A stretch of 64,000 nt of DNA from Oscillospiraceae bacterium (lineage in GTDB: Bacteria > Bacillota > Clostridia > Oscillospirales > Oscillospiraceae): NCBI GenBank assembly GCA_017440925.1, contig JAFSAP010000034.1, forward strand, positions 1-64,000, in the 5' to 3' direction. A model generated the notes under the pieces. That model was not told the origin of the DNA. It made no database searches and saw nothing but the letters and a program-made list of their open reading frames with translations. The translations under genes and the position numbers were made by a program. Below are positions 42,983-50,247 of this stretch, one piece after another; position 1 is the first letter of the stretch; each line of letters opens with the position of its first letter.

Positions 42983-43023
42983 ACGAACGCTTCGTTGACA
43001 GTATTTTTTCGGAATGATATAAT
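42983..43023 (+). promoter_or_regulatory. Perfect consensus promoter with overlapping palindrome, RyR-RNA repair operon
   Basis: TTGACA (42995-43000), exactly 17 bases, TATAAT (43018-43023): a full sigma-A consensus. ACGAACGCTTCGT (42983-42995) is an inverted repeat that ends on the first base of the -35 box and could be an operator keeping this strong promoter off. Confidence 0.82.
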
Positions 43024-43083
43024 AAATAAAATGTCAGTTAAAAGGTGATTGCTGGCTTATATACTTTCGTTGGAGGGATGATC

Positions 43084-43377
43084 ATGCTTTACCGACCAGA
43101 ACCGATCACTTTTGAGAATGAGGAGCTGCCGGAAACCATACTGAAATATATGGATTGGATCGGAGAACAGGTGCATGAGCGCTGGGCAGCAAACAGAATT
43201 CGTGATGGCTGGGAATATGGCCCGGAATACGATGGGAAAAACAGAAAGCACCCGTGTCTGATCCCGTATGCGCAGCTGCCGGAATCGGAAAAAGAATATG
43301 ACAAAAGCACAGCAAAACATACGATCCAGTTGTTGCTTTCCGCAGGCTTTCAGATCATTCCGCCTGAGGATCAATAG
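43084..43377 (+). CDS. RyR domain-containing protein
   Basis: The 97-residue protein is little more than one RyR repeat, the fold first known from ryanodine receptors: VHERWAANRIRDGWEYG, then HPCLIPYAQLPESEKEYDKSTAKHTIQLLLSAGF match the family pattern. In bacteria, RyR domains are reported in conflict and nucleotide-signalling systems, where they are predicted to sense a ligand. GGAGG is 7 bases before ATG 43084. An earlier in-frame ATG at 43078 abuts the ribosome site. It is the first gene after the consensus promoter and directly precedes a SLOG-like membrane protein. Confidence 0.85.
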   Translation: MLYRPEPITFENEELPETILKYMDWIGEQVHERWAANRIRDGWEYGPEYDGKNRKHPCLIPYAQLPESEKEYDKSTAKHTIQLLLSAGFQIIPPEDQ

Positions 43378-43422
43378 CAAAAGACGAAAGGAAGTGACTG
43401 CCTGTATCCTGGGCAAAGAAGT

Positions 43423-45162
43423 ATGAAAGATTTACATATGTGTGTTAATTTTGGTTTTGCAGGATCCCGGAACAGCGTTCTGCCTCAAGCAGTTTGCGAA
43501 AAAGTTTCGGCACTGATGAAAGAGTTCCTTGTATTTGCCGGGAAGTATAATAACCGGACGTATGGCTTTTCAGGGGAAGATATCCGTTGCAATCTTTTTA
43601 CGGCGGACATTTTCTGTACAGAGGAAATTTACCCCATAGCACAGGCTGTTGGTGGATATACAAGCATTGTAACGTCTGCTTATGGAGATGAGGCCAAGGA
43701 ACTGAGATCTGATGCGGTAATTGCACTGGATGTTAAAAAGCATAATCTGAGTTATCCCAATATTGCAGCGGAATATGTGGTAAATAAGTCTGACGCGGTG
43801 TTTTTGTTGTGGGATGGAAAGCAGAATTTCCAGGAAGGCATCCTTTGGACAGTGCAGCAGTTTTGCAAACAGAAAAAGGTTCCTTATTATCTGTTGAATA
43901 CTGAAAAGCTGGAGGAAGTGTCCTTTTCTGCAGATTCGTACTACGTATCCTATACCCCCGAGAATGTCAGGAATTATGTTGCAGGCCTCTATGATTATGA
44001 AGAAAAGGTGAAGAAAGAGGAGCCCATTCCCATGTCGTCTTTGTGGGTAAAGCTCCATGATCGATTCATCCGAAAATACAAACTGAAAGCAGATGCTGTT
44101 TCCTTTGTGGAGGATCAGCTGCTGTCAGGAGATACCATTGCGGAAAATATGAAAAATGCGAAAAACCACGCAATGCTGTCGGCATATTTTTCCCATTATG
44201 ATCAGAAAGCGATTGAAGCATCCTCTTTGTATCGGGCATCCATCTATTTCCGATCGATTCTTCCAATGCTGACAACGATTTTCATTGCCATCGGTTTTTA
44301 TGCCGAAACTGTTCTGACATTTCTTCTGGGAGAGCATACGTTTTTATTCGGCATGAATTGCTGGGTGATGCTGGCGGGCATCGGCTTTCTGATCCATGCA
44401 CTGCTCAACAGATACGCAGGTCAGATGGCAAAGAATCCCCATGTAGAGCGTCTAAAAGATGATTTTGTGGAAGCAAGATTTATTGCAGAATATCTTAGAG
44501 TTGCAATCCATAGTGAAAGTTATGGGATTCAGATCAATAATATTTCTGTGAAAGACAGCTTGGTGGATAAGCATGTAGCGGCAAAGCTGCACCACATTAT
44601 CCGGCAACAGGAACCTGTGAGTTATGTGCAGAACCGGGATGTTATGAATGAGGCTGCCCGAAATTTTGAAGCACTGATCGTGGATCAGAAAGCCTACCAT
44701 GGAAACTGTATAAACCGCTATGCGTTGATCACACAGCGGCTGAACAAACTGGCATCCGCATTTTACCTGGCAGGCTTTGCCATTGTTATCGCAAGAGGGT
44801 TTTTGCAGTTTATCGTGCCCTTTGTTTCTTCCGGAATGAATCTTTCCGTGGCTGTTCATGGCGTGAAAATCGAAAGCTTCATCAAATCCTTTGCCAACAT
44901 GCTGGCACTGGTAATGCCGGCCTGGGCTTCCTACTTCTCAACCAAACTCAGCATGAATGGCTATGCCTGGCTGCGGAATAACTCCATAAAAATGAAATCC
45001 GGCTTTGAAGTGATTGAAGCGAAACTGCACGGGATCAGACAGCAAAAAAACAATTCTTACCAGATCATCAGTGATGTTGCCAACGATATTATGCAGTTGA
45101 CCCGTGAAGATTATACCGGCTGGTATCTTCGCATGGATGCACAGGGGTTTACACGGCTGTAA
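43423..45162 (+). CDS. SLOG-like N-terminal domain fused to four-helix membrane region
   Basis: Of 579 residues, about 1-165 look like a Rossmann-type SLOG/LOG-like nucleotide-binding domain: VNFGFAGSRN at the start and SDAVFLLWDGKQ with a following helix and strand VPYYLLN. Membrane helices are predicted at about 276-302, 308-330, 442-468 and 485-508. Each pair is followed by a basic helix with RFIAEYLR- or WLRNN-type pattern that recalls tandem SLATT effector domains. I infer a nucleotide-gated membrane effector. Its cytoplasmic RyR neighbour could be its sensor or regulator. The ribosome site is weak. Exact family membership needs a profile search. Confidence 0.65.
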   Translation: MKDLHMCVNFGFAGSRNSVLPQAVCEKVSALMKEFLVFAGKYNNRTYGFSGEDIRCNLFTADIFCTEEIYPIAQAVGGYTSIVTSAYGDEAKELRSDAVIALDVKKHNLSYPNIAAEYVVNKSDAVFLLWDGKQNFQEGILWTVQQFCKQKKVPYYLLNTEKLEEVSFSADSYYVSYTPENVRNYVAGLYDYEEKVKKEEPIPMSSLWVKLHDRFIRKYKLKADAVSFVEDQLLSGDTIAENMKNAKNHAMLSAYFSHYDQKAIEASSLYRASIYFRSILPMLTTIFIAIGFYAETVLTFLLGEHTFLFGMNCWVMLAGIGFLIHALLNRYAGQMAKNPHVERLKDDFVEARFIAEYLRVAIHSESYGIQINNISVKDSLVDKHVAAKLHHIIRQQEPVSYVQNRDVMNEAARNFEALIVDQKAYHGNCINRYALITQRLNKLASAFYLAGFAIVIARGFLQFIVPFVSSGMNLSVAVHGVKIESFIKSFANMLALVMPAWASYFSTKLSMNGYAWLRNNSIKMKSGFEVIEAKLHGIRQQKNNSYQIISDVANDIMQLTREDYTGWYLRMDAQGFTRL

Positions 45163-45206
45163 TGAAAAAATGATGTAGATTGTTCAGATTTGAAAGGAGT
45201 ACAGTT

Positions 45207-45704
45207 ATGTTTTCTCTGTTTCGTTCTCATTTGAATCCAACCCAAGAACCGGTTTTCTATGCAATGAAGGTTTCTCCCATCGGTGGAAAATACAGATTGT
45301 TTCTGGAGTTTTCCGCTGAATATAAAAAGGAGAATTCCAACAGGGGCTTGGATGGTTATACGTATTCCTTCAATGACAGAACCTATAAAGATGTCGAATC
45401 CCTGTGGAAAGATCCGGCAGAAGACATTGCTCCCAATGTGCAGATCGTTACGGATGTCTATGGCGAAAAGGTGCTGAAAACCTATACTCAGATCCCCACC
45501 TTTGATTCCTGTGACCGGGAGTGGGACAGTAAGGAACTGGAGTTTCTGATGTTTGACGGAAAAAACATTCATCTTGTAGTCATGCGCGGCGGTTACCGGA
45601 TTGCAACGCTAACATTCTATGAAAAACTGCTTTCTGCAGACAAACAGCTGAAGCCGGTTTTTGAAAAACTGGGATGGCCCTTATCCTGCATTCAGTGGAA
45701 ATGA
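45207..45704 (+). CDS. Hypothetical protein of the RyR-RNA repair operon
   Basis: The 165-residue protein has no family that I recognise. It lacks signal and membrane segments, is rich in aromatic and charged residues, and reads like a soluble alpha/beta protein (IGGKYRLFLEFSAEYKK, FDSCDREWDSKELEFLMF). AAAGGAG precedes ATG 45207. It lies 44 bases after the membrane effector and 35 before the methyltransferase, with no terminator on either side. Confidence 0.65.
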   Translation: MFSLFRSHLNPTQEPVFYAMKVSPIGGKYRLFLEFSAEYKKENSNRGLDGYTYSFNDRTYKDVESLWKDPAEDIAPNVQIVTDVYGEKVLKTYTQIPTFDSCDREWDSKELEFLMFDGKNIHLVVMRGGYRIATLTFYEKLLSADKQLKPVFEKLGWPLSCIQWK

Positions 45705-45739
45705 CCGGATGCAATGAATTCCAAAGGAATGTGATAAAA

Positions 45740-46447
45740 ATGGATACATATTCTGAGCGCTATCATCTGAAACCTGCGGCGGCCTGGCTCCGTGGGCATG
45801 CGCTGAAAACAGGAACACCGGAAATAGATCCTGAACTTCTGGAAATGCCTCTGGAAGTTTTGACAGATGAAGAGCTTTCTGCAATCATAGAAGCAGGAGA
45901 AAAAGACGGGCAGAAGCTTTATCCCTTTAAGAATGGAAAAGCAGAACTGCCCAGGGTGCGGCAGGTTCTTGGTTTTTTGCATGGTATTGAATTTGACACA
46001 CTGCTGGATGTGGGCAGCGGTCGGGGTGTGTTCCTGCTTCCTTTTATGGAGGAGTTTCCTCATGTGCAGGTAACTTCCCTGGATCTGCTGGACAAGCGGG
46101 TGACATTCTTAAATGAACTGGCCGCAGGCGGTTACACCCAGCTGACGGCCCATAATAAAAATATCTGCGACCAGCCTTTTCCGGAAAACAGTTTCGATGT
46201 GGTGACGCTGCTGGAGGTGCTGGAACATATTCCGGAAGTGGGCAAGGCTGTTTCCGCTGCCGTGAAGATGGCACGGAAATATGTGGTGGTGTCCGTCCCC
46301 TCCAAGGAGGATGATAACCCGGAGCATATCCATCTGCTAACCAAAGACATCTTAACGAAGCTGTTTGCGGATGCAGGTTGTACAAAGCTGCATTTCGGCG
46401 GTGTCAACGGTCATTTGATCATGATGGCGACGATAGACAAGGAGTGA
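45740..46447 (+). CDS. Class I SAM-dependent methyltransferase
   Basis: The 235-residue enzyme has motif I LLDVGSGRGVFLLP (from residue 88), the acidic ribose-binding residue in VTSLDLL, and EVLEHIPEVGKAV, followed by PSKEDDNPEHIHLL. The chemistry is methyl transfer from SAM. Its gene lies 3 bases before the RNA ligase gene, so RNA is the likely target. It does not show the full metal-binding ExxEHxxxH set of Hen1, the 2'-O-methyltransferase of another RNA repair system. The start at 45740 follows AAAGGAATG. Confidence 0.8.
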   Translation: MDTYSERYHLKPAAAWLRGHALKTGTPEIDPELLEMPLEVLTDEELSAIIEAGEKDGQKLYPFKNGKAELPRVRQVLGFLHGIEFDTLLDVGSGRGVFLLPFMEEFPHVQVTSLDLLDKRVTFLNELAAGGYTQLTAHNKNICDQPFPENSFDVVTLLEVLEHIPEVGKAVSAAVKMARKYVVVSVPSKEDDNPEHIHLLTKDILTKLFADAGCTKLHFGGVNGHLIMMATIDKE

Positions 46448-46450
46448 CAT

Positions 46451-47266
46451 ATGGAAGCTGTGACCTTAAAAAAATACCCTCGGACACCCCATTTGGAGGG
46501 TTCACGGCTCCAGCCGGGCGATGAAGACCTGTCCCAGGTGCCTTTCTCGTACATCAGAGGAAAGCATCTGGTGGTGGAAGAAAAAATCGATGGAGCCAAT
46601 ACTGCCATCTCTTTCAGTGAGGATGGCGAGCTGCTGCTGCAGAGCCGGGGCCATTACTTAACCGGAGGCTACCGGGAGCGGCACTACAATCTGATGAAGC
46701 AGTGGGCCAATGTCCATCAGGATGCCTTTTTCGAAGTGTTGGGAACCCGGTATATCATGTATGGCGAGTGGATGTATGCCAAGCATACGGTATACTATGA
46801 TAAGCTGCCTCACTATTTCCTGGAATTTGATATTTTCGACCGGGAGGAGCAGATTTTCCTTTCCACGGAACGCCGGCATGAAATGCTGAAGAATCTGCCT
46901 GTGGTGTCTGTTCCGGTGCTGGAAACCGGCACATTCCTGAATAAAGAAGATCTGATCTCCCTGCTGGGAAAGTCAAATTATATCAGTGAGAATAAAACCC
47001 AGACCCTCCGTGCCACCAGCGAGAAATTGGGACTGGATGTAGAGCGGCAAGTCCGGGAGACCGATGCCTCTGATACCATGGAAGGTCTGTACATCAAAAT
47101 CGAAGAAAACGGTCAGGTCATTGACCGACTGAAATATGTCCGGGCATCCTTCACCCAGACGGTGGATGTGTCCCAGACCCACTGGCTGGACCGGCCCATT
47201 GTTCCCAACGGACTGGCCATCCCTGTAGAAGTCATTTACGCACCGAAATTACCGAACAAGGAGTGA
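46451..47266 (+). CDS. ATP-dependent RNA ligase (Rnl2/DRB0094-like)
   Basis: The 271-residue protein is a nucleotidyltransferase-type RNA ligase that joins 3'-OH and 5'-phosphate RNA ends. The adenylated lysine is K45 in EEKIDGAN (KxDG motif I), followed by the motif III-like YMYGEWMY, motif IV in MEGLYIKIE and motif V in DRLKYVR. The length covers only the ligase core, without an added OB domain. AAGGAG precedes the start. It is immediately followed by an HD-polynucleotide kinase that could prepare the ends it joins. Confidence 0.88.
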   Translation: MEAVTLKKYPRTPHLEGSRLQPGDEDLSQVPFSYIRGKHLVVEEKIDGANTAISFSEDGELLLQSRGHYLTGGYRERHYNLMKQWANVHQDAFFEVLGTRYIMYGEWMYAKHTVYYDKLPHYFLEFDIFDREEQIFLSTERRHEMLKNLPVVSVPVLETGTFLNKEDLISLLGKSNYISENKTQTLRATSEKLGLDVERQVRETDASDTMEGLYIKIEENGQVIDRLKYVRASFTQTVDVSQTHWLDRPIVPNGLAIPVEVIYAPKLPNKE

Positions 47267-47271
47267 TCAAA

Positions 47272-48438
47272 ATGGAAGACCTGCTGAATCTTGTTTCTCA
47301 GGCAGTAAAGCAGAATATTGACTGGAGCGGGATCGAGGCAGCATTGTCTTCCTTTGTGATCCCCATGTCCCAGACAGAGCAGAACCCGGCATTTCATGCA
47401 GAAGGCGATGTGTGGACCCATACGAAAATGGTCTGCGAAAACTTAAGGAAGCTGGATGCCTTCCGAATTTTAACGGACGAACAGCAGCAGGCGGTGTTTC
47501 TTGCAGCATTGCTCCATGATATCGGAAAAATATCCACTACCCGCTGGGAGGATGGAAAATGGACATCTCCCAATCATACTTTGGCAGGCTCCAAAATGGC
47601 CCGGCAGTTTCTATGGCAGGAGCTTGAACTGTGCGGCACGCCAGAAAAACAGCAGTTTCGGGAAACGGTCTGCTTACTTATCCGGTATCACAGCTTCCCG
47701 CCCCATGCCCTTGATGACCCGGATGGCAGGCGAAAGCTGATGGCGATTGCGGCCAACGGACAGAATTGTCCCATGTTCACTATAGAACTTCTGTGTGTCC
47801 TATGTGAGGCGGATGCACTGGGCAGAGAATGCGCGGATGCACAAGACCGGATCCATATGGCAGAGCAGGTGAAGCTCTGCCGGGAATTTGCAATGGAAAG
47901 TGGCTGCTATACTGCTCCATTCCCATTTCCATCGGCCAACACCCGGCATGCATATCTGACGGGGAAGAATGTTGCCCCGGAAACGGAACTGTATGATGAT
48001 ACCTGGGGAGAGGTGATCTTGATGTCCGGCCTTCCTGGAACGGGAAAGGATACCTGGATCCGGGAAAACTGTCCTGATTTCCCCATGATTTCCCTGGATG
48101 AGATCCGCAAAGAGAGAAAGATTTCCCCAACGGACAACCAGAGTAAAGTGGTTGAGATCGCCAGAGAGCAGGCGAGGGAACTGCTGAGAAAGCAGCAGCC
48201 TTTTGTTTGGAATGCCACCAACTTAAGTCCTATGATTCGGGGAAAGCAAATACAATTATTTACCCAGTACCATGCTTCTGTTCGTGTTCTCTATCTGGAA
48301 ACGCAGTGGAAAGAACAGTTCAAACGCAATTCTGGCCGCCTGGCGGCTGTTCCGGAGGAGGCACTCTGCCGTATGATGGAGGAATTGGTACCACCGGAGA
48401 CAAAGGAAGCCCACCGGGTGGATTGGAAATGTCTCTAA
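47272..48438 (+). CDS. HD-Pnk: HD phosphohydrolase fused to P-loop polynucleotide kinase
   Basis: The 388-residue protein joins an N-terminal HD domain (H50, H82-D83, H102, D181) to a C-terminal P-loop kinase (Walker A GLPGTGKD, 253-260; SLDEIRKERK with the catalytic aspartate). This order is that of the bacterial HD-Pnk enzymes, in which the HD part removes a 2',3'-cyclic or 3'-phosphate and the kinase phosphorylates the 5'-OH. It supplies both end-healing steps for the adjacent RNA ligase. AAGGAG is 8 bases before ATG 47272, 5 bases after the ligase stop. Confidence 0.86.
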   Translation: MEDLLNLVSQAVKQNIDWSGIEAALSSFVIPMSQTEQNPAFHAEGDVWTHTKMVCENLRKLDAFRILTDEQQQAVFLAALLHDIGKISTTRWEDGKWTSPNHTLAGSKMARQFLWQELELCGTPEKQQFRETVCLLIRYHSFPPHALDDPDGRRKLMAIAANGQNCPMFTIELLCVLCEADALGRECADAQDRIHMAEQVKLCREFAMESGCYTAPFPFPSANTRHAYLTGKNVAPETELYDDTWGEVILMSGLPGTGKDTWIRENCPDFPMISLDEIRKERKISPTDNQSKVVEIAREQARELLRKQQPFVWNATNLSPMIRGKQIQLFTQYHASVRVLYLETQWKEQFKRNSGRLAAVPEEALCRMMEELVPPETKEAHRVDWKCL

Positions 48439-48450
48439 GGAGGAAACGGT

Positions 48451-48810
48451 ATGCAGGATCAATATAATGCAGAAAATTTTAAGATCATTCTTCCAGCTGT
48501 GCTGGATTATATGAAAAAAACTGCAGATGAACAGCTTCCCGAAACTGGAAAGTTTCCAAAATTTGGGATCCGTCTAAGTTGCCCGGATGATAAGTACACG
48601 GGGATCCTGACGGTAGAACCGCGGTCAGATGGTGTAAAACGAGTGGCAACTGCATCTGTATACCGTGAGGGTACAGACCGGTTGGTTTCCAATTATTTCT
48701 TTTTTGAGAACAGCCAGGCCTTTCTTACCTGGCTGGACGCAGAGAAAACGGTTGCCGAATTGACGGAAACCTACATGCATTTGCGGGAAAAGGCATTTCA
48801 AGAGAATTGA
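48451..48810 (+). CDS. Hypothetical protein between HD-Pnk and RNase Z
   Basis: This 119-residue soluble protein has no motif I recognise. It is predicted to mix a helical N-terminus with beta strands (GILTVEPRSDGVKRVATASVY) and a helical C-terminus. AAGGAGG precedes the ATG, 12 bases after the kinase stop, so it is translated with the repair genes. Confidence 0.68.
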   Translation: MQDQYNAENFKIILPAVLDYMKKTADEQLPETGKFPKFGIRLSCPDDKYTGILTVEPRSDGVKRVATASVYREGTDRLVSNYFFFENSQAFLTWLDAEKTVAELTETYMHLREKAFQEN

Positions 48811-48868
48811 GTCGAAAGGTATAGGCTGTTCCCTGAAATGCAGGTCATGGAAGAAAGAGGAAATGAAA

Positions 48869-49771
48869 ATGGTTGATGTAACATTACTGGGTACTGGTGG
48901 TATGTATCCGCTTCCCAACCGCGCTTTGACATCCTTGTATGTCCGTTTTGATGGACGGGCAGCCTTGATAGACTGTGGGGAAGGTACGCAGATGGCCATT
49001 CGGGCAGCTGGACTTAAGTTTAAACCCATCGAAGCGATTCTCATCACCCATTTTCATGCAGATCATATCAGCGGCCTGCCTGGACTTTTGCTGACCATGG
49101 GCAACGAGGGACGTACAGAACCACTGACCATGTATGGGCCTCAGGGGTTGGAGCACACAGTGAATGCACTTCGGGTGATCGTGCCGGAACTGCCTTTTGA
49201 AATGAGATTTGTGGAATTTTCGCAGACAGAGTGTAGCCGTTTTTCCTGTGGAGGTCTGGAGGCGGATGTTTTTCCGCTGGATCATGGCATGCCTTGCCTG
49301 GGTTATAGCTTCAATCTCAACCGTCCCGGAAAATTTGATCCCCAGGCAGCGAGAGCCAAAGGTATCCCGATGCAGTATTGGGGACGGCTGCAGAAAGGCG
49401 AATGTGTGGAGGACTTTGTACCTTCGGATGTTCTGGGGAAACCCCGAAAGGGGATCCGTTTTCTGTATGCCACCGATACCCGGCCAGTTTCTGCATTGGA
49501 ACAATATGGACAAGATGCGGATCTGGTGATTCTGGAAGGCATGTTTGGAGAACCGGAAAAGCAGGCCCGGGCCGAGGTCAGCCATCACATGATGATGCAG
49601 GAGGCAGCCGAGATTGCAGCAAAGGTAAATGCGGGGGAACTGTGGCTTACCCATTACAGCCCGGCAACACCGGAACCAGAGCAGTTTGAAGCAGAACTGC
49701 GGACTGTTTTTGCCAATACCGTGATTGCAAAAGACGGCCAGACAAAAACGCTGAAATTCCAGGACAAATAA
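48869..49771 (+). CDS. rnz: Ribonuclease Z
   Basis: The 300-residue metallo-beta-lactamase-fold nuclease matures the 3' ends of tRNA precursors. The zinc motif is HFHADHISG, with further ligands in FPLDHGMP, YATDTRP and LTHYSP, and the flexible-arm region is present, as in the short RNase Z form. ATG 48869 is 8 bases after AGAGGA and is preferred to an ATG two codons upstream. It is the last gene of the operon that encodes the RNA ligase and HD-Pnk, which points to tRNA as the repaired substrate. Confidence 0.93.
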   Translation: MVDVTLLGTGGMYPLPNRALTSLYVRFDGRAALIDCGEGTQMAIRAAGLKFKPIEAILITHFHADHISGLPGLLLTMGNEGRTEPLTMYGPQGLEHTVNALRVIVPELPFEMRFVEFSQTECSRFSCGGLEADVFPLDHGMPCLGYSFNLNRPGKFDPQAARAKGIPMQYWGRLQKGECVEDFVPSDVLGKPRKGIRFLYATDTRPVSALEQYGQDADLVILEGMFGEPEKQARAEVSHHMMMQEAAEIAAKVNAGELWLTHYSPATPEPEQFEAELRTVFANTVIAKDGQTKTLKFQDK

Positions 49772-49783
49772 TGCGGCAAGAAT

Positions 49784-49816
49784 TGCTGGGATCATTCCAT
49801 GATCCCGGCATTTTTT
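49784..49816 (+). terminator. Terminator of the RyR-RNA repair operon
   Basis: A 12-bp stem (TGCTGGGATCAT / ATGATCCCGGCA, one wobble pair) with a 3-base loop and six T residues, 12 bases after rnz. Confidence 0.9.
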
Positions 49817-49817
49817 C

Positions 49818-49868
49818 TTGACAACACAGGTCTAATACGTTAGAATAAAAATGTACTAATACATTAGA
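49818..49868 (+). promoter_or_regulatory. Promoter and two BlaI operators of system 1
   Basis: TTGACA (49818-49823), 17 bases, TAGAAT (49841-49846). Palindrome TCTAATACGTTAGA (49831-49844) overlaps the spacer and -10 box, and a second copy, ACTAATACATTAGA (49855-49868), follows 24 bases on. These are typical BlaI/MecI-type dyads and predict repression by the BlaI encoded next. Confidence 0.85.
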
Positions 49869-49884
49869 CCGTGGAGGGATACAA

Positions 49885-50235
49885 ATGCCTGCGCCTAAAA
49901 TATTTGAGAGTGAGTATCGTTTTTGCCTGATCCTGTGGGAGCACGAACCAATCCGCAGCACAGAACTGGCAAAGCTTTGCAAAGAGAAACTGGAATGGTC
50001 CAAGACCACCACTTATACCGTCATCAAGCGTCTTTCCGAGCGTGGTGTGATCAAAAATGAGAATGCGGTTGTGACCTCTATTATTTCCAAGGAGGAGGCC
50101 CAGCAGAGTGAGCTGGAAGAACTGATGGATAAGAAGTTTGAAGGATCCCTGCCTGCATTTATTGCAGCTTTTGGTAAGCGTCAGTCACTGAGCGATGCTG
50201 AGATCGAGGAGATCCGCCGGATCATTGAACGGTAG
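49885..50235 (+). CDS. BlaI/MecI/CopY family repressor 1
   Basis: This 116-residue winged-helix repressor has the BlaI pattern FESEYRFCLILWEHEPIRST, WSKTTTYTVIKRLSERGVI and the helical dimerisation tail with the site region where BlaR1-type proteases cleave. It should bind the two palindromes in its own promoter and be released when the downstream BlaR1-like sensor is activated. The neighbouring BlaR1 gene starts 12 bases later. Confidence 0.92.
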   Translation: MPAPKIFESEYRFCLILWEHEPIRSTELAKLCKEKLEWSKTTTYTVIKRLSERGVIKNENAVVTSIISKEEAQQSELEELMDKKFEGSLPAFIAAFGKRQSLSDAEIEEIRRIIER

Positions 50236-50247
50236 GGGAGGTACCCT

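Noticed and set aside
43045..43083. Upstream start of the RyR gene (13 extra codons)
   Set aside because: It lacks a ribosome site and lies right behind the promoter. GGAGG at suitable spacing supports ATG 43084.
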